Assembly: GCA_964459065.1 (NCBI GenBank)
Contig: CAYWMN010000040.1
Location: 1 to 20,930 of the forward strand
Origin: JAMCXS01 sp964459065
GTDB taxonomy: Bacteria > Acidobacteriota > Terriglobia > UBA7540
Direction of reading: 5' to 3'
Length of the DNA stretch: 20,930 nucleotides
Shown here in pieces: positions 1 through 8,400 of this stretch; positions within the stretch are counted from its first letter, which is position 1, and every line of letters starts with the position of its first letter. The notes under the pieces are model-generated. The model did no database searches. It was given only the letters and a program-made list of their open reading frames with translations, and was not told the origin of the DNA. A program made the translations under genes and the position numbers.

Positions 1-949
1 CAAAGACCCCCAGGGCAAGTATCTGATTGTTCCATCAGCCTCTCCTGAAAACCCCGTAAAAGGCCATCCCAAATGGACCCGATGGACTACGGTGTCATCC
101 ACCATCGACCTGGAAATCGCTCGCGAGATTTTCACGCACCTTATTCAAGGGAGCGAAATCCTGAGGGTGGACAGGGGCCAGGCAGTCCGCTGGCGGAAGA
201 TTCTGCAAGATCTGCCAACGCCCGCCGTCAACAAGCAGGGCGAACTCGTGGAGTGGTCTGAAAACACGCCGTCCGACGAACCCGGGCACCGGCATATGTC
301 CAAGTTTTACGGACTGTTTCCGGGCGACCGGATCACGCCCGATGGGACTCCTGCGCTGGCTGCGGCTGCACGCAAAGCTCTGCTGGAACGGCTGAGCCAT
401 GGGTACGGCCACATGAACGGTTGGTCTTATCCGTGGATCGCGGCGCTATTTGCGCGGCTCGCGGATGGAAACTCAGCGCTGGCGCATTTGGATCTTTTCA
501 CCCGCAGCTGTGTGAATGATAATCTCCTCAGCTTGATTATTGATTATCGAAACCAGGGCCTCACGGTCAATTGGTATAGCAATAAAAAGATATTTCAAAT
601 CGAGGCAGGCCTTGGCACAAGCGCCGCGATTGCGGAAATGCTTCTCCAGAGCCAGGGTGAAACTCTCCGCACGCTGCCGGCCCTGCCGGACCGGTGGCCG
701 GCGGGAAGCGTCGCAGGCCTGGTTGCCCGGGGAGGATTTGTGGTCGGCATCGACTGGGAGGGAAGCCAAGAAAAACGCGTAACAATCCACTCCCGCCTGG
801 GAAACCTGTGCCGCGTGAAATTGCATTCTCCTCGCGGAAAGGTTTTGTTGAAAGCAAACGGCGTGTCGGTGAAATTCAGACAGCTTCGCGGTAACATCAC
901 GGAGTTTCGGACGGCAGCTGGCAACAGCTACGAACTGCGCTTCCGTTAA
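1..949 (+). CDS. GH95 family alpha-L-fucosidase-type glycoside hydrolase, C-terminal part
   Basis: The reading frame is open from the left edge (first full codon at base 2) to TAA at 947-949, so the N-terminus lies outside the window. Soon after the edge it encodes VPSASPEN, close to the SPEN signature of GH95, and then a helix starting STIDLEIAREIF. EPGHRHMSKFYGLFPGD (about 280-335) matches the GH95 GHRHxSxLxGLxPG block, and NGWSYPW follows where the family has TGWSxAW. The last roughly 100 residues are the usual C-terminal beta domain. GH95 enzymes are inverting exo-enzymes that remove alpha-1,2-linked L-fucose, or in some members alpha-L-galactose, from glycan ends. Export cannot be judged without the N-terminus. 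The gene lies 119 bp before the GH36 gene on the same strand and may begin or continue an operon. The family is secure; the fucose versus L-galactose preference is not. Confidence 0.9.
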   Translation, partial: KDPQGKYLIVPSASPENPVKGHPKWTRWTTVSSTIDLEIAREIFTHLIQGSEILRVDRGQAVRWRKILQDLPTPAVNKQGELVEWSENTPSDEPGHRHMSKFYGLFPGDRITPDGTPALAAAARKALLERLSHGYGHMNGWSYPWIAALFARLADGNSALAHLDLFTRSCVNDNLLSLIIDYRNQGLTVNWYSNKKIFQIEAGLGTSAAIAEMLLQSQGETLRTLPALPDRWPAGSVAGLVARGGFVVGIDWEGSQEKRVTIHSRLGNLCRVKLHSPRGKVLLKANGVSVKFRQLRGNITEFRTAAGNSYELRFR

Positions 950-1052
950 GCTGCGGCACCCGCCTTCCAAGCCGTAGGAAGTGCTGCCGCCCAAAGCTGG
1001 CGCATGTTCTTTCTGCCGAGTTGGAATCAGCGTCGCAGCCAATGACAGTGGT

Positions 1053-1060
1053 GAGGAGGA
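1053..1060 (+). promoter_or_regulatory. Shine-Dalgarno sequence that sets the GH36 start
   Basis: GAGGAGGA lies 8 bases before the ATG at 1069. It favours that start over the upstream TTG at 1021 and ATG at 1042, and over the ATG at 1078. The chosen start puts the twin-arginine pair at residues 6-7. Confidence 0.6.
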
Positions 1061-1068
1061 AATCTCCG

Positions 1069-3001
1069 ATGGCTCGAATGACAAGACGAACCTTTCTGGG
1101 TGCAGCAGGCAGGATCTCAGCAGCAGCGCCGCTTCTCCATCTTGGATGGAGCGAGGCGGGGCTGGCGGAGGGANNNNNNNNNNNNNNNNNNNNNNNNNNN
1201 NNNNNNNNNNNNNNNNNNNNNNNNNNNNNNNNNNNNNNNNNNNNNNNNNNNNNNNNNNNNNNNNNNNNNNNNNGTGGAATGGGTTGTGTATTTTGAGAAC
1301 AAAGGGCGCAAGGCAACCCCGATCCTCGAACAGGTACGAGCCCTGGACACGGAATTTCAGAGCCGCGAAGAGCGTTACCTTCTCCATTGGGCGCTCGGCA
1401 GCAACGCCCAGCCCACCGATTTTGCTCCGCGCGAACAGGCACTGGAGCCTGGGAAGCGCGTGTCGCTGGCGCCGGTCGGCGGACGCTCATCCAACACGAC
1501 GGCGCTACCTTTCTTTAACCTTCAGATGCCAGGGGACGAGAAGGATTCCGAGCCGCGTGAGCGCGCAGGCGGAAACCTCGATCCCGGTGGCGTGATGCTG
1601 GCGGTAGGATGGAGCGGCCAATGGTCCGCCGCGTTTACCCGCCAGGCGGAGTCCGTACGCGCCGACGCCGGAATGGAATTAACCCACCTGCGGCTCAACC
1701 CCGGAGAGAGAATCCGGACTCCACGAATCCTGCTTCTGTTCTGGCAAGGCTCCGACCGCATCAGGGGCCAAAACCTTCTCCGCCGTTTTCTGCTTGCTCA
1801 TCATTCGCCGCGACCGGGCGGTTCTCCGCCGGACCTTCCTGTTTCAGCCTGTTCCTGGGTTGCATTTGGATCAGGCAACAAGGTTACGGAACAGAACCAG
1901 ATTGCTTTCGCCCGCGAATATAAGAAGATGATGCCGATCGACACCTTCTGGCTTGACGCCGGATGGTTCAAGGGAGGATGGCCCAATGGCGTCGGCAATT
2001 GGTTTCCCAAAAAGGAAGCCTTCCCCCGCGGGCTCCGTCCGCTAAGCGACGCGGTCCACAAGATGGGAATGCGGTTCATCGTCTGGTTTGAGCCAGAGCG
2101 CGTGCATGAAGGAACCTGGCTCGATACGAAGCATCCCGAGTGGGTCTTGGGCAAAGGGAAGGAACGGTTGCTGAACTTGGGCAATCCTGACGCCCGCAGG
2201 TGGCTGACCGGCCACATTGCCGGAATGATCAAAGCAGATGGAATTGACATTTACCGCAATGACTTCAACATGGACCCGCTGCCGCACTGGCAGCGCGCTG
2301 ACGCGCCCGACCGGCAGGGCATCACAGAGATCCGTTACGTTGAGGGGCTCTACGCGTTTTGGGATGCCCTGTTAAAACGGTATCCCCACCTCATGATCGA
2401 CAACTGTGCAAGCGGCGGCCGCCGCATCGATCTGGAAACCATCTCGCGCAGCGTGGCGCTCTGGCGGACGGATTTCGCGCTGGGCAAAAATGCCAGCCCC
2501 GGCGTTCAGGCGCAGGGGCCGGGCCTGGGGCTTTGGGCTCCTCTTAATGCCACGGCCGTTGGGGAATCACCGGATCTCGACCGCGCCCGGAGCGCGATGG
2601 GAGCCGGCATGGCATTTTTGTGGGACGTACGTCGTGCCGGTTTTGACGCGCCGCTAGCGCGGAAAATCGTCCGGCAAGAAAGGTCCATCCGCAAGTTTTA
2701 CTCGGGCGACCTGTACCCGCTCACCCCGATTTCAAACGGCAATGACGCCTGGCTTGCGTACCAGTATGACCGCCCGGACCTCGGCGAAGGCATGGTGATG
2801 GCCTTCCGGCGCGAGCAGGCGCCACGCAAATCATGCACCGTGAAATTGAGGGGGCTAGACGCCAAGCGTCGCTATAAGCTTGAAGACCTCGATACCGGCG
2901 CCAAGAAGGTTTATGCAGGCAAGAAACTGGCTGCGGGCTTGCGCCTTGATATTGCCAACAAGCCGGGTTCAAGGCTACTGATTTATAGCGCTATGAGATA
3001 G
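1069..3001 (+). CDS. GH36 alpha-galactosidase, Tat-exported, interrupted by an assembly gap
   Basis: A retaining GH36 alpha-galactosidase, expected to release terminal alpha-D-galactose. The start is the ATG at 1069, giving MARMTRRTFLGAAG, a Tat signal with RR at residues 6-7. The coding sequence runs into 100 Ns at 1174. After the gap it resumes with VEWVVYFENKG and PILEQVRALD, typical of the N-terminal beta-sandwich domain. The TIM barrel follows: DTFWLDAGWFKGGWP, FIVWFEPERV, then IDIYRNDFNMD with the likely nucleophile Asp at 2261-2263, NCASGGRRID, and WRTDF with the likely acid/base Asp at 2471-2473. The 70-residue spacing suits the family. A C-terminal beta domain ends at TAG 2999-3001. 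The codon frames on the two sides of the gap agree only if the missing sequence is a multiple of 3, so the 100-N length is arbitrary. GH2 follows after 96 bp. The family call is firm; natural substrate unknown. Confidence 0.92.
1174..1273. other. Assembly gap of 100 N
   Basis: Exactly 100 unknown bases lie inside the GH36 gene, which is the usual placeholder for a gap of unknown size. There are 35 complete codons from 1069 to 1173 and a codon begins exactly at 1274, so the true insert should be divisible by 3. GH36 proteins of this type normally have around a hundred residues between the signal peptide and the VEWVVYF segment, so the real gap is probably longer than 100 bases. Confidence 0.97.
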
Positions 3002-3097
3002 CCCGGGTTGGATGCTTGCGGCCGAGAGACCGCGCTGGCGACACAGGATTTTCTCAGGTGAAGCATTAGACGGTTATTCTCGCACGCGAGGCACGCA

Positions 3098-6000
3098 ATG
3101 AAGAACCAGGACGGGCGGATTCAACGGAGGAACTTTCTGGCTTTGGGAGGAGCAGGCCTGGCTGGCCTGGTCTCTGAGAAGGTCCGGTCCATCAGGAAGG
3201 GTGCTTCCAGCAAAGCCGGAGACGATCCAAGCAGCGAAGGAACGACAGCGGTACGGGAGTTAAACGGTACCTGGTATCTTGCTACGGACCCGCAAAACAC
3301 CGGAGAGATGAAGCGATGGTATGACAATCCCTTGCCGGACGCACAGGCCACCGTTGTACCGTCCATCATTCAGGAAGTCTTCCCCGAATATCACGGAGTG
3401 GTCTGGTACTCGCACGAGTTCATGCCCCCCGCCCATCCCCACAGACAGGGCCGTTACCTCCTGCGGTTTGAGAATGTCGATTATTTGGCTTCCGTCTGGG
3501 TAAACGGAATCCATGTGGGCAGTCATGAGGGTGGAGATACGCCTTTCGTTCTGGATGCGACGCATGCCGTTAAGCCGCGGCGCAACAACAAGCTGGTGGT
3601 TCGAGTCCTGAACCCCAGCAACAAGCGGATTGACGGAATTGTTTTGAAGGATACCCCGCACCAATTCAAGAGGCTTCCCTATCGGAACGGCGCCATGTTT
3701 GATTATGGAGGCATCATCGGACCCGTGGAGCTGATGATGGCGCCGGCAGTTCGAGTGGAGAATCTTTATGTCAAGCCGGATTGGGAAACCGGCCGAATCC
3801 AGGTACAAGTCAATATCCGCAATGCCGTGCGGAAGCCAAGCCGCGGGCGTCTTGTTTTGTCTGTGGCCCCGGCAGCGAGCGGAGAAACGCTTGTGGCCAA
3901 CTCTCAGCAGCATGAACTTCCACCAGGAGATACACTGGTCAAAACCGAATTGCAGGTTGAAGGACACCGCTTGTGGGATATTCAAGACCCTTACCTGTAC
4001 CAGGTGAAAGCGAGCGTGCGAGCCGAGGGGATAGAAGGATGCGACGAGAGCTCCGTGCGCTGTGGCTTTCGGGATTTCCGGGTCGTAAACGGCTATTTCC
4101 GGCTGAACGGGAAACGGCTTTACTGGCGAAGTACTCACACGCTTAACCATTGCCCGATTGGCCAGATTCTTCCACCGAGCAATGCTCCCGACCTGCTTCG
4201 CCGCGACATGTTGTATGCGAAAGCAGCAGGCTTTAATGGCGTTCGCTTCATCGCCGGTCCTGCCTACCCTTATCAACTGGATCTGTGCGACGAAATCGGC
4301 CTTCTGGTTTGGGAAGAATCCATGGCGAGTTGGTTTGAAGCGCCCTACCCCGGAATGAAGGAACAATATGACGCGACGGTCCGGAACATGGTGCTTCGCG
4401 ACCGCAACCATCCCTGTATCGCCATGTGGGGAATGCTCAATGAGACTCCGAACGGCCCGATCTTTCGGGCGGCGGTCGCGGCACTGAAGATGGTTCGCGG
4501 AGTCGACGACGCACGCGTCGTGCTGCTATCAAGCGGGCGATGGGACGGCCAGCCCAGCATCGGTTCAATCAGCAATCCCGGCAGTTCGGAATGGGAGCAC
4601 GTTTGGGGCGTGGAAGCGCCGGGAGCGCCGCCACTAAAACCAGGCGACCTGGGGGGTTACTGGAAAAATTCAGGCGACGCTCACTGCTACCCGCAGGTGC
4701 CCCAGACGCCGGCAGTGAACCACGAAATCCGAACCCTGGGCGAGCACAGCAAGCCGGTGTTTCTTTCAGAATATGGGATTGGCAGCATGATGAACGTCAT
4801 CGAGGACGCGCGCAGGTTCCAGCAGGCGGGCGCCCGACCCGACCTTGAAGACTACGCCTTGATGCGCTCGATGGCTGAACGGTTCACTGCTGACTGGAAC
4901 CGCTGGGGAATGGACGGGGTGTATCCGTTTCTGGAGGACATGCTTCGGGATAGCCAGCGGCGGATGGCGCGTCACCGGCTGCTGGGTTTTAATCTGATCC
5001 GCTCCAATCCCAAGCTTTGCGGATTCAACCTGACGGGGATGCTGGACCATGTGATGACCGGCGAAGGTGTGTGGAGGTTCTGGCGGGATTGGAAGCCACG
5101 AGCGATGGACACCATGCAGGATGGATGGTGGCCGCTGCGCTGGTGCCTGTTTGTTCAGCCGGAGCACGGGTACACAGGGCGGCCGTATAAAGTGGAGGCG
5201 GTGCTGGCCAACGACGGAGCGATTCAGCCGGGGGAATATCCAGCGCGATTCAGGATTTGCGGCCCGGCCGGCATCGCCTGGGAACGCCAGGCCAAGGCGC
5301 GCATTCCACACCCAGCCGTGGGGCATGACGGGCCTCTGGCAGTACCCGTGCTGAACGAGGAAATAACGCTGAGCGGGCCGCCAGGAACCTACGAACTGGT
5401 CGCGAGCCTGGAGCAAGGGGGAGCGCCAAAGGGGAGGATTTGGCAATTCTACCTTTCTGATGCCGCAGCGCTGCCACGCTTGACGCGGACTGTAACCACA
5501 TGGGGGATTGAGGAAAAGGAGCAGGCCTGGCTGAAGAAGCACGGAGTATCGTGCGTGGAGTTTGGAGAGGCCGCACCCAGCCGGCGCGAGGTTATCTTGG
5601 TGGGAAATCTATCAAAAGCAGGGGCAGACGGGAATGCGTGGAAGGATCTGGCACGGCGGATGGCGCGGGGGAGCGCGGTCGTGTTCCTTTCGCCCATGGC
5701 CTTCCAACGGCAGAAGGACAAGGTGGGCTGGCTGCCGCTGGCCAAGAAAGGGCGCTGCTACAAATTTTCCGATTGGCTGTACCACAAGGAATGCGTGGCC
5801 AAGGCGCATCCGATTTTTGACGGCTTGCAGGGCAAGGGAATCCTGGATTGGCACTACTACGGGCCAATGATTCCGCACCACCTCTTTGACAAACAGGAGA
5901 CGCCCGACGAAGTGGTAGCGGCGGCGTTTGCCGCAGGTTATTCGATCCCTGGAGGTTATGCGTCGGGGATTTTGCTGGCTTCATACCGGTTTGGTGCAGG

Positions 6001-6172
6001 CCGATTCTGGTTGAACACCTTTCCGGTTTTAGAGAACCTGGACGTGCACCCGGCGGCAGATCGCATGGTCCTCAACCTTATCGACGATGCGTCAAAGTTT
6101 GTGGAAGAACCGATTGCGGCGCTTCCCTCCAATTTCGATGAGCAGTTGAAAGAGATTGGATACTCTCAATGA
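3098..6172 (+). CDS. GH2 family beta-glycosidase with C-terminal GATase-like domain, Tat-exported
   Basis: A retaining beta-glycosidase of GH2 (beta-galactosidase, beta-glucuronidase or related), 1024 residues. The start has GAGG six bases upstream and a Tat signal, QRRNFLALGGAG (RR at 10-11). The order is: jelly-roll sugar-binding domain (about 50-215; NGTWYL, VWYSHEF, VWVNGIHVGSHEGG), immunoglobulin-like domain (about 215-320), then a TIM barrel. The barrel carries MWGMLNE with the acid/base Glu449 and FLSEYG with the nucleophile Glu558. Beyond about residue 660 are a beta-sandwich and then, from about 795 to 1000, an alpha/beta region (EVILVGNLSKAG, SAVVFLSPMAF, FGAGRFWLNTFP) resembling a class I GATase-like or ThuA-like fold. 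That fusion is longer than ordinary GH2 enzymes. It sits between GH36 and the unassigned gene at 6236, 63 bp away. Substrate cannot be read from the sequence. Confidence 0.9.
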   Translation: MKNQDGRIQRRNFLALGGAGLAGLVSEKVRSIRKGASSKAGDDPSSEGTTAVRELNGTWYLATDPQNTGEMKRWYDNPLPDAQATVVPSIIQEVFPEYHGVVWYSHEFMPPAHPHRQGRYLLRFENVDYLASVWVNGIHVGSHEGGDTPFVLDATHAVKPRRNNKLVVRVLNPSNKRIDGIVLKDTPHQFKRLPYRNGAMFDYGGIIGPVELMMAPAVRVENLYVKPDWETGRIQVQVNIRNAVRKPSRGRLVLSVAPAASGETLVANSQQHELPPGDTLVKTELQVEGHRLWDIQDPYLYQVKASVRAEGIEGCDESSVRCGFRDFRVVNGYFRLNGKRLYWRSTHTLNHCPIGQILPPSNAPDLLRRDMLYAKAAGFNGVRFIAGPAYPYQLDLCDEIGLLVWEESMASWFEAPYPGMKEQYDATVRNMVLRDRNHPCIAMWGMLNETPNGPIFRAAVAALKMVRGVDDARVVLLSSGRWDGQPSIGSISNPGSSEWEHVWGVEAPGAPPLKPGDLGGYWKNSGDAHCYPQVPQTPAVNHEIRTLGEHSKPVFLSEYGIGSMMNVIEDARRFQQAGARPDLEDYALMRSMAERFTADWNRWGMDGVYPFLEDMLRDSQRRMARHRLLGFNLIRSNPKLCGFNLTGMLDHVMTGEGVWRFWRDWKPRAMDTMQDGWWPLRWCLFVQPEHGYTGRPYKVEAVLANDGAIQPGEYPARFRICGPAGIAWERQAKARIPHPAVGHDGPLAVPVLNEEITLSGPPGTYELVASLEQGGAPKGRIWQFYLSDAAALPRLTRTVTTWGIEEKEQAWLKKHGVSCVEFGEAAPSRREVILVGNLSKAGADGNAWKDLARRMARGSAVVFLSPMAFQRQKDKVGWLPLAKKGRCYKFSDWLYHKECVAKAHPIFDGLQGKGILDWHYYGPMIPHHLFDKQETPDEVVAAAFAAGYSIPGGYASGILLASYRFGAGRFWLNTFPVLENLDVHPAADRMVLNLIDDASKFVEEPIAALPSNFDEQLKEIGYSQ

Positions 6173-6235
6173 CCTGCCGCACCAAATCAGCGGTCAAACG
6201 GCGGACGGCGCGATGTCTAAACAAAGGAGCTTCAA

Positions 6236-8338
6236 ATGAGCAACGAATGGAATAGGCGAGATTTCATGAAGAGTGTCATTTTGCCGGCCGGCATGGTTTC
6301 CTTCAGCCTGAAAGGCCAGGCGCAGGCGATGCACACCCGCGGCGGAGTGCCTCTCATCGCTTTTCGAATTGCTCCCGCGCACTGGCTGACGGACAGCTGT
6401 TTTGAGGCTCTGCTTGATTTCTTCGCGCGGCATCCTGGAACGGCGGACGAACTTGCCTTCTTCACATCCGATACTCACCCGCCGTTGCCCCTGGAAGTCA
6501 TCCGGCCTCGGGCTGCGCGGCTGCGCAAGACAATACTTCCTCGCGTCCGCCAACACGGGATGAAGGCGGGTGTTAATGTCCTCGCGACGATGGGTCACCA
6601 TGAGGAAAACCTGGCAAATTCTCTCAACAAACCCTGGCAGCGGGTGATGGATCCCTCGGGAAACATCTGCCGTGGCTCGTATTGCCCCGCTCATCCGGAA
6701 TTGATCGAATACGCCCGAACGCTTCATTCAACCATTGCTAAGGCGGACCCTGACTTCATCTGGATTGATGACGATGTGCGTCTGGAGGGTCATAGTCCGG
6801 TCAGGTTCACCTGCTTCTGCAACCTCTGTATTGAGGAGTTCTCCCGGCAAGTTGGAACTCGGTTTACGCGGCAGACGCTGGTTAAAGCTTTTGCGGCCGG
6901 AACGCTGGACGAGCGGCTCCATCTGCGCCGGGAATGGCTCGAACACAACCGAAGGGTTATCGACAACCTGTTGCGAAACATCGAGGAAGCCGTGCATCAG
7001 GTAAGGCCCGGGCTCCCGCTGGGTTATATGACCGGCGACCGCTTCTACGAGGGCTATGCCTTCGAGCGCTGGGCAAAAACGCTGGCGGGTCCCCAACAGG
7101 CGCCGGTCCGCTGGCGTCCGGGTGGCGGGTTTTACTCGGATGACCAGTTGCTGGGAATGGTTGATAAGGCCAATGCGCTGGGCCGGCAGTCTTCGGTGCT
7201 GCCCTCCCACATTCAAACGATCGAGTCGGAGGTGGAAAGCTTCCCCTATCAGCGGTTGCGAAAAAGCCGGCAGGCCACCGTAACAGAGGCGGCAGCGTAC
7301 ATGGGCTCGGGCACGACAGGTCCGGCGTTTAACGTCCTCAGCATGTACAAAGACCCGCTCGGAGAGTATACCCGTCTGTTTGACCGCATTTCCGAATACC
7401 GATCTTTTTACCAGAAGCTGCAAGCGGCGCTGGGACGGAGCCGGGTGTCGGGAATCTGGCCCGCATGGAACCGTGATCTTTACAGCACGGTGAACCCGGA
7501 CGGCGAGTGGCTCACAAAATCAGGGCTGACCTTCAACAAGATGTACGTGCTGGGCCAGATCGGAATTCCTCTCTGCTACCATCCGGGCGGCCGCACGGCC
7601 ACAGCTCTTTCAGGTTCCACCGTGTTGGCGTTTTCCCGGCAGGAACTGCGGCGGATGTTTGCCGGTGGCGTTCTGATGGACGTCGAGGCCTGGCAGGCCC
7701 TGAAACGGCTGGGACTTGAAAAATGGACCGGAGTGCGCGCGCATGAAAATGTTGATCACGACGCCACGGAAGTCCTTTCAAAGCATCCGCTCAACACAAG
7801 ATTCGCCGGCTGGTCCAGAGATTGCCGGCAGTCTTTCTGGTGGGAGCGAGCTTATCGTTTGCAGCTTCAGAATGACAAAACGGAAATCCTGGCGCGAATG
7901 GTCGACTACGGCGGCCGCGACCTCGGCCCCTGCATGACGGCTTTCACCAATGAACTGGGGGGCCGCGTGGTCGTGATGGGATATTACCCCTGGACCCAGG
8001 TTCACAGCCTGGAAAAATCATCCCAGATGAAATCGGTCTGCGCCTGGCTCAGCAGAAACCGTCTGCCGGCCGTGGTCGAGTCCTTTGAAAAAATTGTGGT
8101 CTGGTGCCACGAAGGCGACGCAGGACGGAAAGCCCTTGTTGTGCTGAACGCTTCGCTCGATCCGGTTGAAAGGCTTTCCCTGCGAGTGCTGACCGGCGCC
8201 GCGAGCTTTACACAAATCAGCCCGGACCGCCAGCCGAGGGAGTTTTCCGGCGAGCGCCTTGCGTCGCACCCGGGTTGCGTTCGAGTCCACCTGTCCGGCC
8301 TTGCACCATGGACCGCCAGCTTGTTAATCGCCAGCTAA
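6236..8338 (+). CDS. Unassigned Tat-exported protein with GH42-like architecture (putative glycoside hydrolase)
   Basis: I do not recognise a named family for this 700-residue protein. AAAGGAG lies 6 bases before the ATG. The N-terminus NRRDFMKS (RR at 7-8) is a Tat signal ending near QAQA. Residues about 35-410 look like a TIM barrel: MKAGVNVLATMGHH, then DFIWIDDDVRLEG (Asp173 to Gly185), followed by a cysteine cluster C193-x-C195-x2-C198, and GYMTGDRFYEGYAFERW. Residues about 440-500 (STVLAFSRQELRRMFAGGVLMD, VEAWQALKRLGLEKWTGV) strongly recall the GATase-like trimerisation domain of GH42 beta-galactosidases. A beta-rich C-terminus (EKIVVWCHEGDAGRKALVVLNAS) completes the GH42 plan. Asp178-180 are candidate catalytic acids, but this is inference. 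It follows the GH2 gene by 63 bp on the same strand. Other possibilities are a GHL10-like or uncharacterised clan GH-A family. Confidence 0.7.
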   Translation: MSNEWNRRDFMKSVILPAGMVSFSLKGQAQAMHTRGGVPLIAFRIAPAHWLTDSCFEALLDFFARHPGTADELAFFTSDTHPPLPLEVIRPRAARLRKTILPRVRQHGMKAGVNVLATMGHHEENLANSLNKPWQRVMDPSGNICRGSYCPAHPELIEYARTLHSTIAKADPDFIWIDDDVRLEGHSPVRFTCFCNLCIEEFSRQVGTRFTRQTLVKAFAAGTLDERLHLRREWLEHNRRVIDNLLRNIEEAVHQVRPGLPLGYMTGDRFYEGYAFERWAKTLAGPQQAPVRWRPGGGFYSDDQLLGMVDKANALGRQSSVLPSHIQTIESEVESFPYQRLRKSRQATVTEAAAYMGSGTTGPAFNVLSMYKDPLGEYTRLFDRISEYRSFYQKLQAALGRSRVSGIWPAWNRDLYSTVNPDGEWLTKSGLTFNKMYVLGQIGIPLCYHPGGRTATALSGSTVLAFSRQELRRMFAGGVLMDVEAWQALKRLGLEKWTGVRAHENVDHDATEVLSKHPLNTRFAGWSRDCRQSFWWERAYRLQLQNDKTEILARMVDYGGRDLGPCMTAFTNELGGRVVVMGYYPWTQVHSLEKSSQMKSVCAWLSRNRLPAVVESFEKIVVWCHEGDAGRKALVVLNASLDPVERLSLRVLTGAASFTQISPDRQPREFSGERLASHPGCVRVHLSGLAPWTASLLIAS

Positions 8339-8384
8339 GGCTCAAACGAGGTGCTTTCCGAAGGAGCGGTGTGAGGAAACCCAT

Positions 8385-8400
8385 ACGGTGGGCCAACCGT
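8385..8400. terminator. Possible bidirectional hairpin between convergent genes
   Basis: ACGGTGGGCCAACCGT is a near-perfect palindrome (one mismatched pair) in the 61-bp gap between two convergent genes. It touches the stop codon of the - strand GH106 gene. T-rich stretches follow on the + strand only about 15 bases later, so this is not a textbook intrinsic terminator. The placement is the main argument. Confidence 0.3.

Noticed and set aside
1100..1173. Start of the GH36 gene at 1100 in the downstream frame
   Set aside because: That frame before the gap gives a Ser/Gln-rich stretch with no signal peptide, while the frame from 1069 gives a Tat signal behind a strong ribosome-binding site.
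473..1387. - strand open frames crossing the N gap
   Set aside because: They are open only because the N run cannot contain stops, and they are antisense to GH95 and GH36.
3260..4411. 383-codon open frame on the - strand
   Set aside because: It lies wholly inside the GH2 gene, which has clear domain motifs in the other frame; the antisense product has no recognisable features.
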